Virus record (IMG/VR): IMGVR_UViG_3300024518_002131
Span: 1 to 22,808 of that record
Length of the DNA stretch: 22,808 nt
Reading direction: 5' to 3' (one strand)
DNA from: a virus
The translations under genes were made by a program, and so were the position numbers. The notes beneath the pieces are model-generated. The model saw only the letters and a list, made by a program, of their open reading frames with translations. It searched no databases and was not told the DNA's origin. Position 1 is the first letter of the stretch, and the number at the start of each line of letters is the position of its first letter. Below, in pieces: positions 1 through 5,109 of this stretch.

Positions 1-58
1 GGATGGACGCCTCGCTCCCGGAGGGTAGCTTTCCGAGGTTCAATTCCTCGGCGCGCCA
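1..58 (+). tRNA. tRNA 3' portion, cut by the window start
   Basis: The 3' half of a tRNA is visible. The T-stem is CGAGG (34-38) paired with CCTCG (46-50) around a canonical T-loop TTCAATT (39-45). It is followed by a 7-nt acceptor strand GCGCGCC (51-57) and discriminator A58. The 5' acceptor strand lies before the window. Upstream, CCTC (10-13) can pair with GAGG (21-24) around a 7-nt loop GCTCCCG. Taken as the anticodon loop this would give TCC (Gly), but position 33 would be C instead of T and the variable region would be 8 nt, so the identity is uncertain. CCA is not encoded. The next unit begins two bases later, after AT. Confidence 0.55.
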
Positions 59-60
59 AT

Positions 61-130
61 GCTTCCGGAATACGGTATCCGCGAGGACCGTGAGGGCGCT
101 CGACACGTCCAGAATCCAGTTCCGGGAGCA
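61..130 (+). other. tRNA-like unit with acceptor pairing only
   Basis: GCTTCCG (61-67) pairs over 7 bp, including one T-G pair, with CGGGAGC (123-129), followed by A130. The unit starts two bases after the preceding tRNA end and is followed by AT, as in the neighbouring units. Inside, stems can form at 72-91 (GCGA tetraloop, two-base bulge) or alternatively at 85-110. No canonical T-loop is seen. It may be a decayed tRNA, a spacer folded by chance, or a reduced tRNA-like RNA. The register and the AT spacing are the main reason to list it. Confidence 0.3.
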
Positions 131-132
131 AT

Positions 133-201
133 GCGACGGAACGGTTCCCGCTGCGGTGGTGATTCGCACGTAGCGGCCGAGCTTCGAGGCTCGGCGTCGC
201 A
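133..201 (+). tRNA. D-arm-less tRNA-like unit
   Basis: GCGACG (133-138) pairs with CGTCGC (195-200), followed by A201. A T-arm-like hairpin CGAGC (178-182)/GCTCG (189-193) closes a short 6-nt loop TTCGAG. Between the acceptor and the central arm there are only 8 nt (140-147), too few for a D-arm. The central arm can be drawn in two ways. In one, TGCGG (152-156)/TCGCA (164-168) close a 7-nt loop TGGTGAT, which differs by one base from a typical His anticodon loop (GTG anticodon). In the other, a longer arm CCGCT (148-152)/AGCGG (172-176) has inner pairs. It could be a functional reduced tRNA or a decayed tRNA gene. Confidence 0.4.
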
Positions 202-203
202 AT

Positions 204-269
204 GCGGCGGCAATAAGCAACGGTGGGACTCCGTATCGAAGCCGTTCCGGGTGAAAGCTCGGCGTCGCA
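204..269 (+). tRNA. D-arm-less tRNA-like unit
   Basis: This has the same plan as the unit at 133-201. GCGGCG (204-209) pairs with CGTCGC (263-268), followed by A269. There is an 8-nt linker (211-218), then a central arm AACGG (219-223)/CCGTT (242-246), or alternatively ACGG/CCGT around a 7-nt loop TGGGACT (224-230). A T-arm-like hairpin CCGGG (247-251)/CTCGG (258-262) has a 6-nt loop without the TTC motif. Its 3' end shares an exact 16-bp repeat with the previous unit (189-204 and 257-272). The missing D-arm and abnormal T-loop mean a standard tRNA finder may not call it. Confidence 0.38.
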
Positions 270-271
270 AT

Positions 272-391
272 GGCGGTGTGGTGCAAGACGGAAGCACGCG
301 ACGGTATTGGAATCAGGATCGGCCAGAGATAACGCTAGCACCGATTCCCAAGTACGCCGTCGAGATCCTGGTTCGAGTCCAGGCGCCGCCA
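272..391 (+). tRNA. tRNA cloverleaf with hyperextended anticodon arm (120 nt)
   Basis: All cloverleaf elements except a normal anticodon loop are present. The acceptor GGCGGTG (272-278)/CGCCGCC (384-390) is 7/7 with one G-T pair. T8 is present. The D-stem GTGC (281-284)/GCAC (294-297) carries a D-loop with A14, GG and A21. The stem CGACG (299-303)/CGTCG (358-362) is in the anticodon-stem position, followed by a 4-nt variable loop. The T-arm CCTGG/CCAGG has loop TTCGAGT, then discriminator A391. The interval inside the anticodon stem is 54 nt instead of 7. Its flanks keep pairing (304-305 with 356-357, then 307-314 with 343-351 with one bulged base), leaving an apical loop at 315-342. It may contain an intron-like insertion or may be a tRNA-derived RNA with a different job. 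No anticodon can be assigned. Confidence 0.6.
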
Positions 392-394
392 ATC

Positions 395-432
395 GGTCGG
401 GCACAGCCTTTGGCAACGACCTTGTCATTTTT
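395..432 (+). terminator. possible Rho-independent terminator after the tRNA array
   Basis: GGTCG (395-399) pairs with CGACC (417-421), with an inner GCC TTT GGC hairpin (406-414). Five thymines follow at 428-432. The T run starts 6 nt after the stem, which is looser than a classic terminator. Its position just after the last tRNA-like unit fits an end-of-array terminator. Confidence 0.3.
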
Positions 433-483
433 GGCACTGTGGGGCGTGTCCGGCCGTCTTTTGAACGGTTCGACAGGGGGTGG

Positions 484-933
484 ATGATGGGGTTGACCAA
501 AGAACAGACGATCGAGAATGCAATCGCGAGCGTCGAGAAAGCGTACATGGATACCGAGTCGGAACAAATCGAAAGAGGATTGCGGTACGCTCGGCGTCAT
601 CTGGTTGATGCGTTGGTCGATCTACGTAAGGTTCCGTGTGAACCGAGTGATGGATCGATGACGATCGATGAACTTGACGAACTGCAAAACTATAAGCCAG
701 TTCCTGCCAGGGAAACGATGATGCACACGGTCGACTCATCGCAAAAGATAAGTAGCCTGCAGCGCGAGACGATCGAGCGTGCCCTAAAGAGGATCGTCGA
801 ACTGCTCGACGACGAAGACGCTCATCCGACGGACACGATCGAGCAAATCGAGGAAACGTTCGCCCGAATGGGCGTCCCGGTTGGCGGTCTACGGGATTCC
901 GCTTGCGATCGTTCCGGTGACGGCGTAGGATGA
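484..933 (+). CDS. hypothetical protein, about 149 aa
   Basis: I do not recognise this gene. The likely start is ATG 484 or the adjacent ATG 487, preceded by a GGGGG ribosome-binding site at 476-480. The frame is open further upstream, but that stretch is the tRNA-like array. The protein is acidic and helical, with segments such as TIEQIEETFARMG and RETIERALKRIVELLDDED that suggest amphipathic helices. It has no signal peptide or membrane span. It is the first protein gene after the RNA array and is followed by a gene-free stretch. Codon use looks like the rest of the window. Confidence 0.65.
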   Translation: MMGLTKEQTIENAIASVEKAYMDTESEQIERGLRYARRHLVDALVDLRKVPCEPSDGSMTIDELDELQNYKPVPARETMMHTVDSSQKISSLQRETIERALKRIVELLDDEDAHPTDTIEQIEETFARMGVPVGGLRDSACDRSGDGVG

Positions 934-1331
934 CCAAACGAAAACGCCCCGCGACGCGAACACGTCCGGGGCAGGGCTTGATCGATTGCGGCGATCTCGC
1001 GAACACATCGTATCGCGACCGCGACAATCCTTCAAGCATATTTCGACAACCGAACGGGCAGTGTCGATCACGCCCAAGCGCCCAAGGCGAAAGCACAGGC
1101 CGAGTTGATCGAACCTCCGGGCGATGGGAAGCCCGCTTTGTCCCCTACCTTACGCCCCCTGTTCGCAGGGATACGGCTCACGGGGACCGTCGAGAGGGGA
1201 GCCAACTGGTTCCGGGTCCAGGCCGCACACCAACGGCCGGGCAGTTGCCGCGACGCAAAACAAAGGGCGGGGTATGGAATCGGTATGCGCAGAGGTTGAG
1301 AAGAGAAGAACCCTTTAAGGAGACTGAAATC
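934..1331 (+). other. hairpin-rich stretch with no convincing gene
   Basis: One frame is open through this region into the next gene, but its product is a low-complexity Arg/Pro/Gly-rich sequence without domain character. A strong ribosome-binding site sits at 1316-1321 just before ATG 1332, so I do not extend that gene upstream. Another frame gives a 64-codon stretch (1105-1299) with no good ribosome site. Several stems are visible: CCCTG-TTCG-CAGGG (1157-1170, a UUCG tetraloop hairpin), GTCCCC (1140-1145) with GGGGAC (1182-1187), GGCTC (1175-1179) with GAGCC (1199-1203), and GGCCG/CGGCC (1221-1238). It may be a structured leader or small RNA. A small diverged gene cannot be excluded. Confidence 0.4.
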
Positions 1332-2045
1332 ATGGTTGCAACGAAGAACCGTATCAGCGAGAACGGCAAGGCTCCAGCGAATGGGAAGGTGACGAAGGAC
1401 GCGGCGATCGTGATCGATCCGTTGAACATCGTGTATGCGACGTTCACGATTCGCGGTGACGCTCCGCTGGTGATGAACCGTTTTTCTCGACGAGTGCAAG
1501 AGGAACTGGTCGGCAAGCAAAAGGCCGGCCAGGACGGGAAGAACACGGGCAAGACTCGCGACCCGAAAGACTTCGAGTTGTGTTTCGAGGAGGCGAAGCA
1601 CAAGATCGCCAATGGAAAGTACAAGGGCCGCTATGGCATCCCGGCCAGCGGGTTGCGTTCGGCGATGATTCGTGCGACATCGCTTGTTGGCCACAAGATG
1701 ACGATGGCGAAATGTACGGTGTTCGTGATCGAGGATGGGTTCGGCGATGACGGTTGCCCATTGGTGGTGATCGAATGCGACGAGCCGGAACAGACCATTA
1801 TGCCGGTTCGCAACTCTGGCCCGGCTGGCGTGATCGATTTCCGTGCTCGACCGATGTTCCAGCGGGGCTGGACGGCGTCAGTGACGCTGCGGTTTGATTC
1901 CGATCAGTTCTCGACTCAATCGGTAGCGAACTTGTTGCACCGTGCTGGTCAGCAGGTCGGCATCTGCGAGGGGCGCCCGTTCTCTCGCAACTCTACCGGC
2001 ATGGGCTGGGGGACGTTCGTCGTGGGATCAACTGCGAAGGAATGA
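1332..2045 (+). CDS. conserved phage protein of unknown function, 237 aa
   Basis: ATG 1332 is preceded by AAGGAG at 1316-1321. After a Lys/Ala/Asn-rich N-terminal tail of about 25 residues comes a compact domain. It has the features PLVMNRFS, a central Lys-rich segment KTRDPKDFELCFEEAKHK, GRYGIPASGLRSAMIRA, and a C-terminal FQRGWTASVTLRFD with a Gly-rich end. From memory this pattern resembles a phage protein family that is widespread but uncharacterised. I cannot name a confirmed function. No nuclease or helicase motif is visible. It is followed directly by the pentamer repeat tract and then by another protein of a recurrent phage family (2509-3015), which suggests a shared context in DNA or RNA metabolism; this is inference. 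Confidence 0.75.
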   Translation: MVATKNRISENGKAPANGKVTKDAAIVIDPLNIVYATFTIRGDAPLVMNRFSRRVQEELVGKQKAGQDGKNTGKTRDPKDFELCFEEAKHKIANGKYKGRYGIPASGLRSAMIRATSLVGHKMTMAKCTVFVIEDGFGDDGCPLVVIECDEPEQTIMPVRNSGPAGVIDFRARPMFQRGWTASVTLRFDSDQFSTQSVANLLHRAGQQVGICEGRPFSRNSTGMGWGTFVVGSTAKE

Positions 2046-2050
2046 ACGAC

Positions 2051-2486
2051 GGTTCCCGTGGTGTGGCCATGTCTCGGATTGGTGCGGTTTGGCTGGTATG
2101 GCCAGTTCGCGTGGCGAGTGGTCCGGCGCGGTGGGGTCGGGTTCGGCTGGTACGGCGTGGCGCGGTACGGCATGGTCGCGTCCGGTTCGGCTGGTGCGGT
2201 CTTGTCCGGTGTGGCAGGGATAGGCGAGTTCGGGTACGGCTGGTGAGGTCTGTCAAGGCGTGGTTAGGTACGGTGGGGCTGGTAAGGGCCGGCTTGGCTG
2301 CTTGGGGTGGGGTATGGTGTGGCTGGTTACGCTCGGCGGGGTGCGGGCTGGTGTGGTACGGACTCGTTCGGCTGGTTTGGTGTGGCAGGCATGGCTCTGT
2401 GGGGCCAGGTTCGGCGGGGTTCGGTTTGGCTGGTAAGGTGCGGTTGCGATTGGTCCGGTTCGGTTGGGCTGGGCACGGCTGGTATG
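2051..2486 (+). repeat. G/T-rich degenerate GGNNN pentamer tract
   Basis: The + strand is very rich in G and T and poor in A and C. It can be read as consecutive blocks beginning with GG about every five bases, for example ggtac-ggcgt-ggcgc-ggtac-ggcat. The word GGTTCGGCTGGT and close variants recur (for example near 2140, 2180 and 2370). Several overlapping frames are open on both strands, as expected when stop codons are excluded by composition; the predicted proteins are monotonous Gly/Val/Trp/Arg strings. I therefore treat it as a noncoding repeat. It could be a structured or G-quadruplex-prone element, an origin-like or recombination-prone site, or a long leader for the next gene. Confidence 0.7.
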
Positions 2487-2508
2487 TACTTCAACTCTGG
2501 AGAAAGCG

Positions 2509-3015
2509 ATGAAGAATCGACCGATGATAGCAGAGGAACTGGAACAGATCCGCAACGCGAATGGCGGGTCGTTGAATCCGTCCGCTGTGGTTTCGTTCGG
2601 GCGCGATAACCCGGAATCAGCGATTCACCGGGAGTTGAATTGGGACGATACGGACGCTGCCGAGAAGTATCGGGTGTACCAGGCAGGGCGATTGATTCGG
2701 GCCGTTGTGACCGTCGTCAACACGCCACCGACGAAGGTTAATGCGGCGATCGACAACCGGAACCATTCATCCCGTGCGTATTACTCGCTTCCATCGAACC
2801 GTGGAAAGGCGGGATATCAGCACGTTGACGACATCATGCGTGACGAGCAAAAGCGATACGAACTCCTCGAAATGGCTGCGGCGGAACTGGAATCGTTCCG
2901 TCGTCGCTATTCCCACTTGGAGGAATTGGCGAAGGTGTTCGAGGCTGGCGATAAGTTCAAGGACTCGCTTCGTAAACCGAAGGGCAAACTGAGGAGTAGA
3001 GGAAAATCGGCATGA
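2509..3015 (+). CDS. conserved phage protein of unknown function, 168 aa
   Basis: The start at ATG 2509 has GGAG at 2499-2502, six bases upstream. Longer in-frame starts fall in the repeat tract and are not used. The N-terminal half contains MIAEELEQIRNANGG and a segment rich in Trp/Asp/Ala (ELNWDDTDAAEKYRVYQAGRLIR). The middle has a beta-rich stretch ending in AYYSLPS. The C-terminal half is a long helix (KRYELLEMAAAELESFRRRYSHLEELAKVF) with coiled-coil character and a basic tail. The pattern of a W-D/AA helix, a short beta region and a long helix resembles a recurrent but uncharacterised phage family, recalled from memory. No catalytic motif is evident. Confidence 0.7.
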   Translation: MKNRPMIAEELEQIRNANGGSLNPSAVVSFGRDNPESAIHRELNWDDTDAAEKYRVYQAGRLIRAVVTVVNTPPTKVNAAIDNRNHSSRAYYSLPSNRGKAGYQHVDDIMRDEQKRYELLEMAAAELESFRRRYSHLEELAKVFEAGDKFKDSLRKPKGKLRSRGKSA

Positions 3016-3042
3016 CGCGAAGAGGTTGTGCTTGGAGAGGGA

Positions 3043-3065
3043 CGAAGAGACCTTCTAGGAGGAAC
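3043..3065 (+). repeat. 23-nt leader repeat, copy 1
   Basis: This segment matches 3273-3295 at 21 of 23 positions. Each copy consists of CGAAGAGACC, three variable bases, and TAGGAGGAAC, including a perfect AGGAGG ribosome-binding sequence. Copy 1 lies before the gene at 3082, but no start codon sits at the usual distance from its AGGAGG. Confidence 0.6.
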
Positions 3066-3081
3066 AACGAAAGGGCGACCG

Positions 3082-3288
3082 ATGACAAGCGAAGAGAAAC
3101 TGGACTTGTCCGAGGTTATCAGGCAAGCGGGAGTGAAGCTGTTGCGGATAGCTGGGTCATGCGAACACTCGGAGGCCGATGGCTATTTGTTGCGTAGGAT
3201 TGGTGATTCCTTGTGTCAGGCAAGAGAATCGCTGGCGAAAGTGACGACGCTCGACCAAGAGCCGCTGAAGCCCGAAGAGACCCTATAG
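3082..3288 (+). CDS. small hypothetical protein, 68 aa
   Basis: I do not recognise it. Start ATG 3082 has AAAGGG six bases upstream. A GTG at 3028 in the same frame would add 18 residues, but these are encoded by a duplicated leader-like segment and look noncoding. The protein is mostly helical (SEEKLDLSEVIRQAGVKLLRIAG, then GYLLRRIGDSLCQARESLAKV) with an acidic end. Its stop codon overlaps the AGGAGG ribosome site that serves the next start. Confidence 0.55.
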   Translation: MTSEEKLDLSEVIRQAGVKLLRIAGSCEHSEADGYLLRRIGDSLCQARESLAKVTTLDQEPLKPEETL

Positions 3289-3295
3289 GAGGAAC
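3273..3295 (+). repeat. 23-nt leader repeat, copy 2
   Basis: This is the second copy of the segment at 3043-3065. Here AGGAGG (3287-3292) overlaps the upstream stop codon and is seven bases before ATG 3300, which opens only a five-codon reading frame. Confidence 0.6.
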
Positions 3296-3299
3296 GAAG

Positions 3300-3317
3300 A
3301 TGGGGGACGACGAATGA
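3300..3317 (+). CDS. five-codon leader peptide frame (MGDDE)
   Basis: ATG 3300 has the best ribosome-binding site in the neighbourhood (AGGAGG, 7-nt spacing) but reads only MGDDE before TGA 3315-3317. That stop overlaps ATG 3314 of the next gene. This arrangement would allow translational coupling: ribosomes end at the stop and restart on the overlapping ATG. It could also be a relic of a lost gene start. Confidence 0.3.
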   Translation: MGDDE

Positions 3318-3580
3318 GCAGTGTTACACCAGACACGAAGCGGATAGTGGACAGCGTCGAATCGTTCCGTCTGGCGTTCCGGACGATGGACCGCGAAGTG
3401 CTCGCCAGGATTGCGGCAATCTACTTCGTGGCAGTAGACGAAGCGGGTGCGGAGTTGCTTGAAGTGGTTCGGCCAGTGATTGAATCAATGAGCGAATACG
3501 AAAAAATTGAGCTTGCGGAAGCGATGACGGCGTCGGGGGATAACGCGGATATTGTGTTCAAGAGGCTGCAACCGAAATGA
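3314..3580 (+). CDS. small hypothetical protein, 88 aa
   Basis: I do not recognise it. The protein is helical and acidic (SVESFRLAFRTMDREVLARIAAIYFVAVDEAGAELLE in overlapping helices, then MSEYEKIELAEAMTASGDNADIVFKRL). It lacks a membrane segment or signal. Translation probably starts at ATG 3314, overlapping the stop of the five-codon frame. Its own stop overlaps the start of the next gene (ATGA). The next protein ends its core with a similar motif (AMAAAAEGNADVLYDWF versus AMTASGDNADIVFKRL), so the two genes may be diverged relatives or partners. Confidence 0.65.
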   Translation: MSSVTPDTKRIVDSVESFRLAFRTMDREVLARIAAIYFVAVDEAGAELLEVVRPVIESMSEYEKIELAEAMTASGDNADIVFKRLQPK

Positions 3581-3909
3581 CCGTTCGCAAAGAGGTTCTT
3601 GAACTGCTTGCCATGGGGGCTGTTCTCGGTGGGCGCCGCGACCTGCTGGAGGGAATGCCGGAGATCGTTCGCACGCCGAAGGGTCGTTCGCTGTGCTCGG
3701 CGATGGCTGCGGCTGCGGAAGGGAACGCGGACGTTCTCTACGATTGGTTCCGTGAGCACTTGAAGGTTGACTTGGACCGTGGGCCGGAACGGATCGTTGA
3801 CGCGATCGTTGCGGAGCTGGAGGAAACGGCCCGGTTGGATCGGGAATCGATCGAATCGTTCTCGAAGGGTATTGCGGCAGCGAAACAACTTGCAAAGAGG
3901 ATGAAATGA
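3577..3909 (+). CDS. hypothetical protein, 110 aa
   Basis: I do not recognise it. It begins at ATG 3577, overlapping the stop of the upstream gene, so translation is probably coupled. It is predicted to be all helical: a Gly-containing first half (ELLAMGAVLGGRRDLLEGMPEIV), a central AMAAAAEGNADVLYDWFREHL, and a C-terminal helix (LEETARLDRESIESFSKGIAAAKQLAKRM). There is no catalytic signature or membrane span. The shared GNAD(V/I) element with the upstream protein hints at a common origin. Confidence 0.65.
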   Translation: MTVRKEVLELLAMGAVLGGRRDLLEGMPEIVRTPKGRSLCSAMAAAAEGNADVLYDWFREHLKVDLDRGPERIVDAIVAELEETARLDRESIESFSKGIAAAKQLAKRMK

Positions 3910-4002
3910 GCGACGACGCGCATGACGAGTATCATGGTCCCCCGTTGACACCAGTAGCCGAAACCGGACAATACCGGGAAAGGCCATCAACGGGGGGACT
4001 CG

Positions 4003-4407
4003 ATGGAAGAACCAACCGGACCAAACGATCCAGGTCGAAACGTGGTTCGCGTGCTGTCGTTTCTGTGGTCTGCTGGTGGCGTAATCTGGGTAGGACTGTG
4101 TGCCGGTGTGGCGTTCGCGGTCTGGGCTGCTGGAGCAGCAAGCACCGTAAATACCAGGTTGCAGGCGCTGGAAATCCACAAGGCGACAACCGAGCAACGG
4201 CGGACCGAAGATCAACGATCGGTAGCCGCTGTACTGGATAAGATCGACGAGGCGAATGAGGGCTTCGGAGAACGGCTTCGAGCGGTGGAGCGAGAGCTTG
4301 CGAAGGTGGCAGCATTGCTTGAGAGGGACAGGAGGCAAGGGGCAAAGCCAACGACAGGCGACGACGAGTCGGTCGCTTCCGTTCCTTGTTCCGAGGATGG
4401 ACGATGA
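4003..4407 (+). CDS. membrane protein with coiled coil, holin-like candidate, 134 aa
   Basis: Start ATG 4003 follows a GGGGGGA ribosome site at 3992-3998. After a short polar N-terminus there is a long hydrophobic stretch at about residues 17-48 (Leu/Trp/Gly/Ala-rich, one or two spans). A long Glu/Arg/Ala-rich coiled coil follows to about residue 115, then a polar tail. Small membrane proteins with a coiled coil in a phage cluster are often holins, spanin partners or superinfection-exclusion proteins, but the sequence does not decide. Its stop overlaps the next start. Confidence 0.6.
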   Translation: MEEPTGPNDPGRNVVRVLSFLWSAGGVIWVGLCAGVAFAVWAAGAASTVNTRLQALEIHKATTEQRRTEDQRSVAAVLDKIDEANEGFGERLRAVERELAKVAALLERDRRQGAKPTTGDDESVASVPCSEDGR

Positions 4408-4688
4408 AGCCCGAACGAATCAATCGATGGTTGTTCTTATGGCTTGCTGTTTCGCTTGCGTTGAACGCTGGGCAAGCGTGGCGTGAGTTGTTTCGCGAGC
4501 CGGTTCGTATCCAGGAGCCGGCCCACGAGATGACGGTCGACGAACTGCGCCGGGAGTCGAAGCGGTTGGGTCTGCCAGCTTATCAGTGCAATGGTCGTAG
4601 GCTGAATCGTTCAGACCTAATCAAGCAGGTCGACGAGATGGAGCGGGCGTTACGGCGAATGCAAGAGCAAATCGACGAAAGGAACTGA
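4404..4688 (+). CDS. membrane-anchored small protein with SAP-like helix-loop-helix, 94 aa
   Basis: ATG 4404 overlaps the preceding stop and has GAGG seven bases upstream. A single N-terminal membrane span (about residues 9-27, WLFLWLAVSLALNAGQAW) is followed by a segment MTVDELRRESKRLGLPAY and NRSDLIKQVDEME. This resembles the SAP / Rho N-terminal helix-extended-loop-helix pattern, which is usually nucleic-acid binding. A short coiled coil ends the protein. The combination would place a possible DNA-binding motif at the membrane. Alternatively it is an i-spanin-like lysis protein, with an N-terminal anchor and a helical tail. Both readings are inference. Confidence 0.55.
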   Translation: MKPERINRWLFLWLAVSLALNAGQAWRELFREPVRIQEPAHEMTVDELRRESKRLGLPAYQCNGRRLNRSDLIKQVDEMERALRRMQEQIDERN

Positions 4689-4895
4689 ATGAAAGGAAAA
4701 CAAAGGAAGTACGGGCAAGTAAACGGCAAGTGCATGCCATTCCAGCGACGACGATGCAACGACGATCGACAAACGAAAAAGACCCCATGGCACTGGACCG
4801 AGGCGTACAACGAACCGCCGAACCGATGGTGGCATTGGGTCTTCGGGACCGTGTTCTTCGCTGTTGTGATGTGGATTCTCTCGGAATGGATGTAG
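4689..4895 (+). CDS. small C-tail-anchored membrane protein, 68 aa
   Basis: This starts directly after the upstream stop with AAGGAA in front. The first 45 residues are basic and polar. The C-terminal end is one aromatic-rich hydrophobic span (WWHWVFGTVFFAVVMWIL). I do not recognise a family. Its place within four consecutive single-span proteins suggests a lysis or envelope module. Confidence 0.5.
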   Translation: MKGKQRKYGQVNGKCMPFQRRRCNDDRQTKKTPWHWTEAYNEPPNRWWHWVFGTVFFAVVMWILSEWM

Positions 4896-4906
4896 GGAGT
4901 GGGTCA

Positions 4907-5029
4907 ATGGATGACCTGCACAACGACCAGGGGCAGAAACCGGTTCTGGCGTCAATCATGTTGACCATCGCAGGTATCGTTTGCACTGTAGCGATGATCT
5001 GGTTGCTTGTCGAAACAGCGTACTATTGA
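4907..5029 (+). CDS. single-span mini membrane protein, 40 aa
   Basis: ATG 4907 is preceded by GGGAG at 4894-4898. The product has a polar 12-residue N-terminus (MDDLHNDQGQKP) and then one membrane helix to near the C-terminus (LASIMLTIAGIVCTVAMIWLLV). Longer in-frame starts overlap the upstream gene and lack a ribosome site. It could be a holin-like or regulatory mini-protein. Function unknown. Confidence 0.45.
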   Translation: MDDLHNDQGQKPVLASIMLTIAGIVCTVAMIWLLVETAYY

Positions 5030-5052
5030 TAGTCGAAGGCCGTGAGATGGGG

Positions 5053-5082
5053 TTGTAACGGGGGCATTGCGGTGCATAGAAT
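5053..5082 (+). promoter_or_regulatory. possible sigma70-type promoter before the protease gene
   Basis: TTGTAA (5053-5058), an 18-nt spacer, then TAGAAT (5077-5082). The -10 element matches five of six consensus bases and the -35 four of six. It lies in one of the few real gaps between genes, just upstream of the start at 5110. The host's promoter consensus is unknown. Confidence 0.3.
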
Positions 5083-5109
5083 CGGTGAATCATGTCAAGG
5101 GACCAACTC

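Noticed and set aside
59-487. Open frame across the tRNA-like array, and the upstream extension (from 223) of the gene at 484
   Set aside because: The region is explained by tRNA-like units. The products lack protein character and there is no ribosome site at those starts, while a GGGGG site precedes 484.
930-1331. In-frame 5' extension of the gene at 1332
   Set aside because: The added residues are a Pro/Arg/Gly-rich low-complexity string, whereas AAGGAG sits at the proper distance from ATG 1332.
2042-2512. 156-aa open frame and several others in the pentamer tract
   Set aside because: Multiple frames are open on both strands because of base composition. The proteins are monotonous and have no domain character.
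3012-3197. 61-aa frame starting in an ATGA overlap
   Set aside because: Arg-rich product without protein character. It overlaps the better-started gene at 3082 in another frame.
3906-4241. 111-aa frame starting in an ATGA overlap
   Set aside because: The start is attractive, but most of the frame lies over the membrane-protein gene at 4003, and the product is Arg/Gly/Cys-rich. A short real peptide ending before 4003 is not possible because no stop occurs there.
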